Positions 7,541-19,203 are shown, counted from the first letter of the stretch. The stretch is 64,000 bases of DNA from Mesorhizobium sp. STM 4661 (GCF_000359125.1 NZ_CAAF010000056.1:78820-142819), one strand, 5' to 3'. Program-made: numbers and translations. The notes: generated from the letters alone by a model not told the origin.

Positions 7541-9400
7541 TTATTTCTCCTCGGAACTGTCGGCAATGTGGCCGCCGGTCTGCCGCCGCCACAGGCGGGC
7601 ATACAGGCCGTCGCGTTTAAGTAGCTCCGAGGGGGAGCCCTCCTCAACGATGCGCCCTTTGTCGAGCACGACGATCCTGTCCATGCTGGCAATCGTCGAC
7701 AGGCGGTGGGCAATGGCGATCACCGTCTTGCCCTCCATCATAAGCTCGAGTTTTTCTTGGACCGCCGCCTCGGCTTCACTGTCCAGGGCAGAAGTCGCCT
7801 CGTCTAGAAGGAGGATTGGCGCGTCCTTAAGCAGCACCCGAGCGATCGCGACCCGCTGACGCTGGCCGCCAGAAAGCTTCACCCCGCGGTCACCGACGAA
7901 AGCATCGTAGCCGGTGCGGTTTTCGCTGTCCTTGAGATCGGCCACGAAACCGTCCGCATCGGCCAGCATTGCGGCGCGTTCGACCTCCTCCGGCGAGGCA
8001 TCCGGCCGGCCGTAACGGATATTGTCCCCGACAGAGCGATGGAGCAACGAGACATCCTGGGTCACGACCCCGATATTCTGACGCAGGCTTGCCTGCGTCA
8101 CCGAACGGATATCCTGGCCGTCGACGACGATTGCGCCATCGTTTACGTCGAAGAACCGCAGAAGCAGGCTGACAAGCGTTGACTTGCCGGCCCCCGACAT
8201 GCCGACGAGCCCGACCTTCTCGCCGGCGCGGACCCTGAGCGATAGATTCTCGATTACCCCTTTTCCTTGCCGGTATTCGAACCGGATATCCCTGAACTCG
8301 ACCGTGCCGGCGACAACGGCCAGCGGCCTGGCTCCGGAGACATCGGTTACCGTTGGAGGCGTGGTGATGACCGGCATCGCGTCGCGTATCGTGCCCACAG
8401 CCTGGAATATCTGCTGTCCTAGCTGGAGAAAGGCCAGGGAGTTGGCATTGAGCCGCTGAACGAGTGCGATTGAAGCAACAAATTGGCCGGTGGTGACAAA
8501 ACCGGCCACGAGTCCCCAAAGCCCGACGGCGATGTTGGTCAGCGAAAGAAGGACGTTCAGCAGGACGACGCCGGTGTCGGTTGTTAACTGGATGCGCCGC
8601 TCAAGCTGTTGCGTCTCGATGGAATCTCCCATGATGGTGCGCATTGCGTCCGCCTCGCTGTCTTCGGCCGCAAACAGCTTGACCACGTGGATGTTGCTGT
8701 AGAGGTCGGTCATGGCGCCGACGACGAGGCTGCGCGCGCGGGCAGAGTGGCGGGACCGCACGGCAAAATATGGCACTGCCACAACCGCGACAGCGACGTT
8801 CGCCACGATCCAAAAAAAGACCGGAAGCGCCAGCGGCCAGGACAGCGTGGCAAGCAGCGAAAGCGAACCGAGAAACTGCACGAGAAAATACGGTATGCTG
8901 GAAGACGCTACGACGATCTGCTGCTGCACGGCGGAGGCGAGTTGCGAAATGCGCGACGCCACCTGGCCGGCGAAGAGATCGTGGAAGAATGCAAGGTCCT
9001 GACGTTCGACCGCCTTGTAGCCATGCCATTGCATAGCCGCGGGCATGCATACGGACACTGCCTGGGAACCCAATGTCTTGGCGATGAACATCAGCAGCGG
9101 TTGCGCGGGGAACATCAGCAGGCCGAGGAACGTGAGCATAGGCCAAGCTTCCTCAAGGAAAACCGCCGCACCATTCGTGCTCACCCCGTCCACAATGATA
9201 TACATGCCCCAGATCACCGCGAGGTTGATTCCCTCGACCGCCATCATGAAGACGGCGATGGCCGCCAGCGCGCCACGGAACATGCGTGCGAAATGCAGAA
9301 GCAGGGCAAACGGACCTGTTGCCGGTAAAGGCGCGTAGGGGATATCCAGCGGGCGGATAAGCGTCTCAAAGGGACGATAGATGAAATGCAAAGGCGACAT
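7541..9400 (-). CDS. ABC exporter (fused membrane and ATPase domains)
   Basis: A 619-residue MsbA/MDR-type half transporter; dimers export lipids, peptides or drugs. The N-terminal half (about residues 30-330) has six hydrophobic segments. The nucleotide-binding domain (about 365-600) shows GMSGAGKST (Walker A), VVTQDVSLLH (Q-loop), LSGGQRQRVAIARV (signature), ILLLDEATSALDSEA (Walker B plus D-loop) and AHRLST (H-loop). All catalytic elements are present, so it should be functional. Start ATG 9400 gives MSPLHFIYRPFETL. It is monocistronic and flanked by transposon debris. The substrate cannot be told from sequence. Confidence 0.92.
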   Translation of the reverse strand: MSPLHFIYRPFETLIRPLDIPYAPLPATGPFALLLHFARMFRGALAAIAVFMMAVEGINLAVIWGMYIIVDGVSTNGAAVFLEEAWPMLTFLGLLMFPAQPLLMFIAKTLGSQAVSVCMPAAMQWHGYKAVERQDLAFFHDLFAGQVASRISQLASAVQQQIVVASSSIPYFLVQFLGSLSLLATLSWPLALPVFFWIVANVAVAVVAVPYFAVRSRHSARARSLVVGAMTDLYSNIHVVKLFAAEDSEADAMRTIMGDSIETQQLERRIQLTTDTGVVLLNVLLSLTNIAVGLWGLVAGFVTTGQFVASIALVQRLNANSLAFLQLGQQIFQAVGTIRDAMPVITTPPTVTDVSGARPLAVVAGTVEFRDIRFEYRQGKGVIENLSLRVRAGEKVGLVGMSGAGKSTLVSLLLRFFDVNDGAIVVDGQDIRSVTQASLRQNIGVVTQDVSLLHRSVGDNIRYGRPDASPEEVERAAMLADADGFVADLKDSENRTGYDAFVGDRGVKLSGGQRQRVAIARVLLKDAPILLLDEATSALDSEAEAAVQEKLELMMEGKTVIAIAHRLSTIASMDRIVVLDKGRIVEEGSPSELLKRDGLYARLWRRQTGGHIADSSEEK

Positions 9401-9795
9401 GGCGGGTCAAACCGGCTGATCAGAAGAATGGGTGCGGCGCATCGGAGGAGTGCGAGAGCGCTCGCGCCCCCTGAACTGCCAAGCGCACGTTCCTCGTCCA
9501 CACACAATGCGTTCCTGGCGCGCTTCGAGCGGACCACGCAAGGCTGAGGGGCGCACTTGAATGTACATGCGCGCTGTGGCCAGGTTCGAGAGCTGCATAG
9601 GGTGGCCTCGTAGTGCTGGTGGACGGCTTTGCTGAAGGAGGCGCGATCTACGAGGAGGCGCCGCGGCTGGCTATAGCGGTCCAGCTCCCCAGGTGTGGCT
9701 GGGTTCATCGTCCTGTTCTGGCCGTCTCATCGCGGGCATCGAGCACGCTCCTGGTTGATTTCTCAATCCTCCCCGACGCCCTGCCGACGTCTCAC
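9401..9795 (-). other. decayed stretch without a recognisable gene
   Basis: Between the ABC exporter and the Tn3 remnant, the minus strand has fragments that look once-coding, for instance ELDRYSQPRRLLVDRASFSK and, in another frame, SNLATARMYIQVRPSALR. I cannot assign them to a family with confidence; the second faintly recalls the end of a tyrosine recombinase. No intact gene, repeat or RNA was seen. Confidence 0.4.
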
Positions 9796-10240
9796 TTACG
9801 AGATCAAAGCAATTTGCGTGCCGGATTTGCGCTCCGTTTCGTTCAACCGCTTGCTCGCCAGCCGGTGCCTGGCTGTACGGCCAGCGGGTGGGGCTCTGAC
9901 ATTCTTGTTCAGTTTCGGACACAGGAAGGTCGCCATAGACACTATCGGGAAGACCGAATAGAGCCTCGAGCATGTAATCGTCGCACCCGGTTGGGCCAGC
10001 GCCTTGTAGCTCGGGCGCTGCACGCTCGCCCGCGCAAAGCGGCGCAGGATCGATTCCGCATCGGCCGTGCGGTGCTGCAGGGCCGCCGCATATTTGATCA
10101 ACTCGTCATACTGCTGCTCGATGAGGTTCCAGCCGATCGCCCGTGTCAGGATCGGCAGAAGGTTCGGGAGATCGCGCGCCATTTCGGTGTCGGGCACCCA
10201 GCACTTCATCGGCAAGAGAACGGGCGACGGTTCCGGCCAC
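9796..10240 (-). pseudogene. Tn3-family transposase (TnpA) remnant
   Basis: On the minus strand, WNLIEQQYDELIKYAAALQH then TADAESILRRFAR then RPSYKALAQ match a well conserved stretch of Tn3-type TnpA (LIxxxYDxMVKYATAL...EQVLRRFTR...HPTYQAL). Similarity stops after about 80 codons on each side and the frame is not continued, so only an internal piece of the roughly 1000-residue transposase is left. No 38-bp terminal repeats or resolvase were recognised. Confidence 0.65.
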
Positions 10241-10752
10241 GGTCGCCAACCATCTGGTGGCGCACCGCGACGGTCCGGCTCTTATGCTACGGCGAACTGG
10301 GGAGCACATGCGCCCCCTGCCATGACGCACGCATCCAGAAGGAAGAGGTGAGGTTACGCGAACGGGTGTGATGGAGTGGGAGGCGCATCGCGTCCGACCA
10401 TCCGTGGAATCGGCAGCCTTGATTAACGTCTGCGACGTCTGACCAAAGCCATCCATGGCGGAGTGCTCTCGCTGAGGTTAAAGGCAGCCTCTTCGGCCTC
10501 GTACCGGGTCAGCCCGGTGAGCGGCCGACCGTATCTCTCGGCGGGAAGCCCTGTCAGGCTATCGATCACACACCACAGCCCTGATTCCGACGGCAACGGA
10601 AGGCGAAGGCGGCTTACGCGCAGCCGAGTCGAATGAAGGGCGCCTCGTGCTCCCTTTTGCGGTCGGCCCGACGGTCCACTCTTGTCAACCTGACATACAC
10701 CCAAGGTCAATGTGACTTGGGGTTGTCCGAGCTGTCGGAGATGCGACGTTAA
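10241..10752. other. region without a supported gene
   Basis: About 510 bp between the Tn3 remnant and the NifA-type UAS. The open frames here (for example on the minus strand 10710-10423) have no ribosome site, recognisable motif or family resemblance. No RNA gene, repeat or strong hairpin was noticed. Confidence 0.5.
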
Positions 10753-10768
10753 TGTCGGTCATCCGACA
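10753..10768 (+). promoter_or_regulatory. NifA upstream activating sequence
   Basis: TGTCGGTCATCCGACA is a perfect TGT-N10-ACA NifA site, with extended dyad symmetry (TGTCGG/CCGACA). It lies 42 bp before a consensus -24/-12 promoter pointing to the S9 peptidase gene. Forty-two bp is shorter than the usual 80-150 bp but still compatible with enhancer-type activation. Confidence 0.75.
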
Positions 10769-10810
10769 CAGCCGGTCCGATCGATCGCCTTGATCTAAAG
10801 GCATTTCCTT

Positions 10811-10826
10811 TGGCGCACATATTGCA
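10811..10826 (+). promoter_or_regulatory. sigma-54 (RpoN) -24/-12 promoter
   Basis: TGGCGCACATATTGCA: the invariant GG and GC are separated by exactly 10 bp, and TTGCA matches the -12 consensus. Only two bases of the -24 box differ from TGGCACG. With the UAS just upstream it forms a complete NifA-type promoter. Transcription would start near 10838, leaving about 350 nt before the peptidase ATG at 11187; a 20-codon frame (from 10866) is the only possible gene in between. Confidence 0.75.
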
Positions 10827-11186
10827 TCGTTCATCCGGACACGGATCAACGGACTGACGACAGCCATGCAGAGAATGTCGATAGCCAACGCTTTGTGCCG
10901 GGCCAAATTCCGGCCCTTCCAGGTGTGATTGCAAGCGTCATGGGGCTTTGAACATTCCCTCATTGTGGACATGGAAAATACCCTGCTGGCTCGGATGCCA
11001 ACTCTTCAGTCTGGTTCACTCGGCCAGTTCCTGGATCCGCGTAGGGCGCACGGGTCATGGTGACTGCCGTCTTGGCTGCACCCGCGTGCTGACTGCTTCG
11101 AGCAACGCTCAACGCTGCTGCATGCCGGCGATGAAAAGCCAGACTCCAACAATGCGTCTTCCGAAAACCGAAAGAGGTGAACAGAT

Positions 11187-13523
<2,337 letters not shown>

Positions 13524-13951
13524 TGGCTTGGGCAGCTTCTGCCTGTGGCAATCCTCGCGCCCGTTTGTTGGCTTGATCGAGGCGGCGAGCGAGCGGAGAA
13601 CCGCTCGGACGAGGCCTGTGCCGATTCCTGCGCAACGGGCCTTCGCAAGACGGAAACAGGAGCGATTCCGACGCTCGACGGCCCCCGGAAGCGGGACGGA
13701 AGCGGGGGTGGGCGGCGAGTTGCGACCGGAAGGGCCGCCGTTCAGGCGGACTGCATCCGAAGGGCCGAAACGAAGAGAAGGAGCCGAAGCGACAGCGAAG
13801 GGTTGCGGGACGCCGCGGCGGGCCTAGAAGGGAGTGCCGCCTTACCCTGCGCCGCCGGGAGGCACAACAGAGAAGAGATGCGCCGACCTGCGACCCATGC
13901 CGACGCAGGTTCGGTCTGCCAAGCCAACGTAGGGCATGTGACGTTGAACTG
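13524..13951. other. gene-poor G+C-rich spacer
   Basis: About 430 bp between the convergently placed peptidase and noeJ genes. Open frames exist on both strands but they are the low-complexity Arg/Gly/Ala/Ser-rich kind expected from purine-rich GC sequence (13600-13880 is strikingly rich in GAAG/CGGA words on the plus strand). No family motif, RNA gene or clear terminator was recognised. Confidence 0.5.
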
Positions 13952-15370
13952 TCAGGTTCGACCGTATACGTCCTCAAGCCGCACGATGTCATCTTCGCCG
14001 AGATACTCGCCGCTTTGGACCTCGATCATCACCAGTCCGATATTGCCGGGGTTTTCGAGCCGGTGTTTGTGGCCGCAAGGGATATAGGTGGATTGATTGG
14101 TGGTCAGGAGTAGCTCCTGGTCGCCGTTGACTATTTTCGCAGTGCCGCTGACCACGACCCAGTGCTCGGAGCGGTGATGGTGCATCTGCAGGCTCAAGCG
14201 TCCGCCCGGCTTCACCTCGATGCGCTTGATTTTGAAGCGCTCGCTTTCCTCCAGAACCGTGTAGGTGCCCCAGGGCCGGTGCACGGTACTGTGAAGCAAG
14301 TGCGCTTCATGTCCCGCAGCCTTGAGGCCCTCGAAGAGTTTCTTGACGTCCTGGACGCGATCGCGGGATGCAACAAGCAATGCATCGGGGGAATCCACGA
14401 TCACCAGGTCGCTGATGCCGACGGTGCCGATGACGCGTTTGTCCGAGCTTATGTAACTGCCCACGGTGTCGACCACATGGACATCGCCGCGAATCCTGTT
14501 GCCGCTCCCGTCAGCGGCGACCAGTTCGGCCATTGCGTTCCAAGATCCAATGTCGTTCCACCCCATTTCGCAGGGAACGACAGCGAGATTGTGGGTTTTT
14601 TCCATCACCGCATGGTCGAGTGAAATACGCGGCGCCATGGCGAAGTGCTCAGATGAGAGTTCGACGCTGGCAACATGTTCGCCGTGGCTGACGCGAGCGT
14701 TATCATAGCTATCGAGAACGGCATCGATCACCTGCGGGCAATGCGCAGCCATTTCGTCGAGCATGACCTGCGCCTTGAAGCAGAAGATGCCGGCGTTCCA
14801 GAAGAAACGTTTGGACGCGACATAAGATTTGGCAGTCTCGGCGTTCGGTTTCTCGACGAACCGGACAACTTTCTCACCGTCGGCCTCGATGTAGCCGAAT
14901 GCGGTGTCTGGCCTATCCGGGGTTATGCCCAAGGTTGCAATACGCCCCTGCTGCGCCTGTTCGATTGCCCGGTTCATGGCGGTTTGAAATGCGGGCAGAT
15001 CACCAATCATATGGTCGGCGGGAAAAACACACAGAACAGCATCGGGACCCTGTGTTGCCTTGGCATGGACGGTTGCCGCAGCGACGGCGGCGGCGGTATC
15101 CCGACCCTCAGGCTCAAGCAGAAAGGTGCGTGGCAAAACAACGGAATCCAGCTCGTCGAAAACGTCTTTCGTAAGGAAGAGGTGCCCCGTGGACGTCACG
15201 GTAACAAGCTCCACGACATGCTGCATCGAAGCGGCGCGCAACACGGTGTGCTGGATGAGCGAAAGTCCATCCGCCACCTTGAGGAAAGGTTTGGGGTGCG
15301 ATTGCCTTGAGGCGGGCCAGAGCCGCGAACCAGCTCCACCGCTGATGATGACCGGAACCACTTTCATCAA
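13952..15370 (-). CDS. noeJ: mannose-1-phosphate guanylyltransferase / mannose-6-phosphate isomerase
   Basis: A 472-residue bifunctional type II PMI-GMP enzyme making GDP-mannose from mannose-1-phosphate (and isomerising fructose-6-P/mannose-6-P). The N-terminal nucleotidyltransferase has ISGGAGSRLWPASR (pyrophosphorylase signature), FVEKPN and WNAGIF. The C-terminal cupin has PGGRLSLQMHHHRSEHW, the isomerase metal site. Its ATG overlaps the TGA of the upstream phosphomannomutase, so the two are one operon behind a nod box. In rhizobia such noeK-noeJ pairs feed GDP-mannose into GDP-fucose for Nod-factor fucosylation. The symbol is assigned from this context; manC/cpsB-type paralogues are otherwise equally similar. 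Confidence 0.88.
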   Translation of the reverse strand: MMKVVPVIISGGAGSRLWPASRQSHPKPFLKVADGLSLIQHTVLRAASMQHVVELVTVTSTGHLFLTKDVFDELDSVVLPRTFLLEPEGRDTAAAVAAATVHAKATQGPDAVLCVFPADHMIGDLPAFQTAMNRAIEQAQQGRIATLGITPDRPDTAFGYIEADGEKVVRFVEKPNAETAKSYVASKRFFWNAGIFCFKAQVMLDEMAAHCPQVIDAVLDSYDNARVSHGEHVASVELSSEHFAMAPRISLDHAVMEKTHNLAVVPCEMGWNDIGSWNAMAELVAADGSGNRIRGDVHVVDTVGSYISSDKRVIGTVGISDLVIVDSPDALLVASRDRVQDVKKLFEGLKAAGHEAHLLHSTVHRPWGTYTVLEESERFKIKRIEVKPGGRLSLQMHHHRSEHWVVVSGTAKIVNGDQELLLTTNQSTYIPCGHKHRLENPGNIGLVMIEVQSGEYLGEDDIVRLEDVYGRT

Positions 15371-16800
15371 AGGTCCTCTATCTCGTCTGTAAGCGCGAAC
15401 GCATGTGCCCCTTGCAGCGTCGAGGCGACGATCGCCATGGCCCTGCTCTCGGTCGAAGCTTCCGAGTAGCAGCGCAGTTCCGGGGCATTGCCGGAAGGCC
15501 GCAGATGTATGATCTCACCTGAAAGCATCCGCGCCCTGAGGCCATCGGTTTCGTCAATTTCGGCGACGGTCCCGAACGAGGCAAGAAAGTGCTGCAGTGC
15601 GTTCCGGCTTGCGAGATGATCCATCAATCTGCGCGAACTTTCCGCGGGGAAGTTCTGAAGCCGGTCACTGGCGCACACAGGAAGATTCCAAAGCCCGCGC
15701 AGTCGCGACAGCTTCTTTTTTGTCGACGCCATGGTACTGAGGACGGCCATAATCGGGAGGAATGAGTCCCGCGTCGGCAGTGCAGTCAATGTCTTCCCAT
15801 TCACCACACAATCCGAGCCCAGCAGAACACCACCATTGGCCTCAAAGCCGACGATGACGCCGCCGGCGCCGTGTAATGCTTCCATTGCTTCAATGACAAA
15901 TGGAGACCCGACTTTCGTCCTCTGGACCGCGAAACCAAAGGCCTTCGAAATTCCCGAATTGGAGGTCACTGGCGTCACGATCGTGTCTGCCTTCAGGAAA
16001 AGAGCCGTTGCAAGCCCAACCAGGTCGCCGCGAAGAAGATCGCCATTTTCATCAGCTATGAGTGGCCGATCAGCGTCCGCATCGGTCGACACGATGGCAT
16101 CGAGACCGAATTCGCGGACCCACTTCTTCAATTTTGCGATTGTTGCTGCGTCCACGGCTTCGGTATCGACAGGTACGAAGGTCCCGGTTTTCCCGACGGC
16201 GACCACGCTGGCACCGAGCGATCGAAGAACCTGTACCAACAGTTCCGCCGCGACCGAACTGTGCTGATAGACACCAAGTCTCATGCCGGAAAGTGAGCCC
16301 GGCTCCAGCATGTCATGGGCGCGCTCTCGATAAGAGGCGATCGCTTCTTCACGGTGCATAGGCCACGTCGTTCCCAGACAAGCCGTTGGTAAGCAATACG
16401 CAATTGATCTTTCGGCTACAAAGCGCGTAATCGCGGCCTCATCCGCCTTGCTGATTTCACCATTCGGGCCATAGAATTTGATGCCATTGCGATCGGCTGG
16501 AATGTGCGACCCGGTGACCATAAGAGCCGCCGCGCCGTGTTTGCATGCATATAGTGCCAGGGCAGGCGTGGGTATGGTGCCGCAATCGATCGGCTGGAAA
16601 CCATTTGCGGCCAACGCCGCCATGCAATTGTTGGCTATCGCTTGACTGCTGTCACGTAGGTCGCGGCCTATGAAGACCGAACTATTCGGCTGAACCCGGC
16701 TGGAAATCAAACGCCAAGCGAAAGCTTCGGTATAAAGTCCGCTGGCCTTGCCGACCAATTCCGAAGCCAAACCTCGAACGCCGCTTGACCCGAATTTCAT
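15367..16800 (-). CDS. noeK: phosphomannomutase
   Basis: A 477-residue alpha-D-phosphohexomutase converting mannose-6-P to mannose-1-P. It shows FGSSGVRG at the N-terminus, the phosphoserine loop VTGSHIPADRNGIKFY, the metal loop STDADADRPLI, the sugar loop GFEANGG and the phosphate-binding RPSGNAPELR near the C-terminus, so all four active-site loops are intact. It is the first gene of the operon, with noeJ overlapping its stop. The nod box lies about 290 bp upstream, giving a fairly long leader in which I see no convincing gene. Flavonoid/NodD control is inferred from the nod box. Confidence 0.88.
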   Translation of the reverse strand: MKFGSSGVRGLASELVGKASGLYTEAFAWRLISSRVQPNSSVFIGRDLRDSSQAIANNCMAALAANGFQPIDCGTIPTPALALYACKHGAAALMVTGSHIPADRNGIKFYGPNGEISKADEAAITRFVAERSIAYCLPTACLGTTWPMHREEAIASYRERAHDMLEPGSLSGMRLGVYQHSSVAAELLVQVLRSLGASVVAVGKTGTFVPVDTEAVDAATIAKLKKWVREFGLDAIVSTDADADRPLIADENGDLLRGDLVGLATALFLKADTIVTPVTSNSGISKAFGFAVQRTKVGSPFVIEAMEALHGAGGVIVGFEANGGVLLGSDCVVNGKTLTALPTRDSFLPIMAVLSTMASTKKKLSRLRGLWNLPVCASDRLQNFPAESSRRLMDHLASRNALQHFLASFGTVAEIDETDGLRARMLSGEIIHLRPSGNAPELRCYSEASTESRAMAIVASTLQGAHAFALTDEIEDL

Positions 16801-17090
16801 GATTTCGCTTTGCTAGTGGACAGTCAGGGTGGGGTGATGTTGCAATGGGCAAGTACTTTCTATTGCAAGCGCCATCGTTCTCAGCCACCTGCTGTTCAGG
16901 TATGCGGTCTCTACAACACGGTGTGGCGTAAGGACCCTCAGAGTTCCGCCGAACAGCAGGGCATCCACTGGCACAGGGGCATCCACAGTTCTCCTTCTAA
17001 TGGAATCTTTTGGCGCGCTCATCTAATGATCAAGGAAGTGGAGTGATCGATCGGTGCCTGCCGGTAATTCGCTATGCAGCATCATGACAG

Positions 17091-17139
17091 GTCCGTAAAC
17101 TTGGTTGTTTGGATGGAATGCATCCATGGCATGGATAGG
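17091..17139 (-). promoter_or_regulatory. nod box (NodD binding site) for noeK-noeJ
   Basis: Read on the minus strand the segment matches the nod-box consensus with perfect internal spacing: ATCCAT-N5-GGATG-N6-ATCCAAACAA-N5-TTTAC. NodD bound at such a site activates transcription downstream when the host flavonoid is present. Orientation is toward noeK. The main departures from consensus are in the last segment (CCAAGTTTACGGAC instead of TCGATTTTACCAATC). Confidence 0.85.
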
Positions 17140-17374
17140 GCTAGAAGGCCGTCTCGATCAGCGCAATGGAACCATGTGATTCCTAGGTAATGGTTCTGCA
17201 TCGTCTATACGCCTATATACGCAGTGCCGGCGTCAGCCCCCCAGCGGTCGAAGATGCGCGACAAGTCGCGTGCAAAGTCATCTTGGGGACCTAACAACAA
17301 GGTACGTGCGCTCAATCGCGTCCACCCCATTCACAAAACCGGCTCCGTGGAGTAGTGGGAACGCAGAGAAATCT

Positions 17375-17406
17375 CCGGTCGCAGCCTTACCCGGTCAAAA
17401 CAAGGA
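17375..17406 (+). promoter_or_regulatory. preQ1-I riboswitch upstream of queC
   Basis: The RNA reads CCGG-UCGCAG-CCUUAC-CCGG-U-CAAAACAAGGA. This reproduces the compact preQ1-I aptamer of the Thermoanaerobacter tengcongensis type (P1 stem, UCGCAG loop, A-rich CAAAACAAGG tail). The AAGGA at 17402-17406 is at once the 3' part of the pseudoknot and the Shine-Dalgarno of queC (ATG 17415), so ligand binding should block translation initiation. The aptamer family is established; its activity here is inferred from sequence. Confidence 0.8.
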
Positions 17407-17414
17407 CTCAAACC

Positions 17415-18113
17415 ATGAATGCCCTCGTCATCTGCTCCGGCGGATTGGACTCTGTTTCGCTCGCTCACAAGGTGGCGACCGAGCAGAAACTCATTGGCCT
17501 GCTTTCGTTCGATTATGGCCAGAGGCACAAAAAGGAACTCGGCTTTGCCGCCATCTGCGCCAAGCGGCTGGGTGTTCCGCACCAGATCGTCGATATCCGC
17601 GATGTTGGCCGGAACCTGAGCGGCTCGGCGCTGACTGATAATGTGGACGTGCCCGACGGGCACTATGCCGAAGACTCCATGAGGATCACGGTGGTGCCGA
17701 ATAGGAACGCCATCATGCTGGCCATCGCCTTCGGGGTTGCCGCCGCGCAGAAGGCCGATGCGGTGGCCACTGCCGTCCACGGCGGAGATCATTTCATCTA
17801 TCCCGATTGCCGGCCCGCTTTTATCGACGCCTTTCAGACGATGCAGAACCATGCGCTCGCAGGCTACGCCGATATCCGCCTGTACGCTCCGTATGTGAAT
17901 ATGTCGAAGGCCGACATCGTCAGCGAGGGGGCAAAGTACGCCACACCGTTCGAGGCGACGTGGTCCTGCTACAAGGGCGGCGCACGTCATTGCGGTCGCT
18001 GCGGGACATGCGTCGAACGGCGCGAAGCATTCGATCTGGCCGGCATCACCGACCCGACAGATTATGAGGACGCAGACTTCTGGCTCCACGCTATCCAGAC
18101 GAGGAGCGCGTAA
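17415..18113 (+). CDS. queC: 7-cyano-7-deazaguanine synthase
   Basis: A 232-residue QueC, converting 7-carboxy-7-deazaguanine to preQ0 with ATP and ammonia. The PP-loop CSGGLDSVSLAHK is at the very N-terminus, FDYGQRHKKE follows, and the C-terminal zinc site CYKGGARHCGRCGTC has its four cysteines. ATG 17415 is preferred over an upstream in-frame codon because it follows AAGGA at 8 nt and begins with the family N-terminus. It is the first gene of queC-queD-queE, with translational control by the preQ1-I riboswitch. The stop codon is followed immediately by the queD ATG (1-bp overlap). Confidence 0.95.
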   Translation: MNALVICSGGLDSVSLAHKVATEQKLIGLLSFDYGQRHKKELGFAAICAKRLGVPHQIVDIRDVGRNLSGSALTDNVDVPDGHYAEDSMRITVVPNRNAIMLAIAFGVAAAQKADAVATAVHGGDHFIYPDCRPAFIDAFQTMQNHALAGYADIRLYAPYVNMSKADIVSEGAKYATPFEATWSCYKGGARHCGRCGTCVERREAFDLAGITDPTDYEDADFWLHAIQTRSA

Positions 18114-18469
18114 TGTTCCGCATTACCAAAGAGTTCCACTTCTCGGCCTCGCATCAGCTCACCTCCTTGCCACCAGATCATCAGTGCGCACGTCTGCACG
18201 GCCACAACTACATCGTCGTCGTGGAGCTTTCAGGTGGCGAACTGGACGAACATGGCTTTGTGCGCGACTATCAAGACCTAGCTTCGCTCAAGCACTACAT
18301 CGATGGGACGTTCGACCATCGGCATCTTAACGACGTGCTGGGGCATGACCGGGTGACAGCGGAATGTCTGGCCAGGCACTTCTACGACTGGTGCAAGGTG
18401 CGGCTACCACAAACCTCCGCCGTGCGGGTGAGCGAGACGCCGAAAACATGGGCGGAATTCCGGCCATGA
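18113..18469 (+). CDS. queD: 6-carboxy-5,6,7,8-tetrahydropterin synthase
   Basis: A 118-residue member of the 6-pyruvoyl-tetrahydropterin synthase fold that turns dihydroneopterin triphosphate into 6-carboxytetrahydropterin, the first committed step to preQ0. Zinc histidines are in HFSASHQL and CARLHGHNY; the catalytic Cys is in the latter motif. DHRHLND and the C-terminal VRVSETPKTWAEF are also typical. It overlaps queC by 1 bp and queE by 4 bp (ATGA), indicating translational coupling. Confidence 0.94.
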   Translation: MFRITKEFHFSASHQLTSLPPDHQCARLHGHNYIVVVELSGGELDEHGFVRDYQDLASLKHYIDGTFDHRHLNDVLGHDRVTAECLARHFYDWCKVRLPQTSAVRVSETPKTWAEFRP

Positions 18470-19203
18470 CGTGCGCGGTGCATCCCGGAATCCGCGTCAG
18501 CGAGATTTTTGGTCCGACCATTCAGGGCGAAGGCATGCTTATCGGCTTGCCGACGGTGTTCGTAAGAACGGGCGGGTGCGATTATCGCTGTTCCTGGTGC
18601 GACAGCCTGCATGCGGTGGACAGTCGCTTCCGCCATGATTGGGAGATGATGTCTCCCGACGCGGTCTGGGAAAAGGTCATTGCGCTTTCCGGCGGTCAGC
18701 CCGTGATGGTGTCGCTGTCGGGCGGCAATCCGGCCATACAGCCGCTTGGCCAGCTGATCGATCGCGGGCATGGTGAGGGCTACCGCTTTGCTTTGGAAAC
18801 CCAAGGCTCGGTGCCTAGGCAATGGTTCGCGGATCTCGACGTGCTGGTGCTCAGCCCCAAGCCGCCCTCAAGCGAAATGACGACGGATTGGGCCGCGTTC
18901 GACGCCTGCATAGAGGTGGCGCTGGACAAGCCACAGATGGCGCTCAAGCTCGTCGTCTTCGACGAGGATGACTATGCCTACGCCAAGGACGCCGCGGCGC
19001 GCTACCCGCAATTACCCGTCTATCTGCAGCCCGGCAATCACACGCCGCCGCGTCCCGGCAACGAAGACGCGTTCATCGACATGGCCGGTGTGATGAGGCG
19101 CATGGAATGGCTGGTCGAAAAGGTGACCCGTGACAGGTGGTTCGAGGCGCGTGTACTGCCGCAGCTTCATGTTCTGCTCTGGGGAAACAAACGGGGCGTC
19201 TAG
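18466..19203 (+). CDS. queE: 7-carboxy-7-deazaguanine synthase (radical SAM)
   Basis: A 245-residue QueE that rearranges 6-carboxytetrahydropterin to 7-carboxy-7-deazaguanine. It shows IFGPTIQGEG, the radical-SAM cluster CDYRCSWCD (CxxxCxxC), SLSGGNPA for SAM binding and LSPKPPSS. ATG 18466 overlaps the queD stop; the frame is open upstream only inside queD. With queC and queD it completes GTP-to-preQ0 apart from the housekeeping folE step. queF (preQ0 to preQ1) is not in the window. Confidence 0.94.
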   Translation: MTCAVHPGIRVSEIFGPTIQGEGMLIGLPTVFVRTGGCDYRCSWCDSLHAVDSRFRHDWEMMSPDAVWEKVIALSGGQPVMVSLSGGNPAIQPLGQLIDRGHGEGYRFALETQGSVPRQWFADLDVLVLSPKPPSSEMTTDWAAFDACIEVALDKPQMALKLVVFDEDDYAYAKDAAARYPQLPVYLQPGNHTPPRPGNEDAFIDMAGVMRRMEWLVEKVTRDRWFEARVLPQLHVLLWGNKRGV

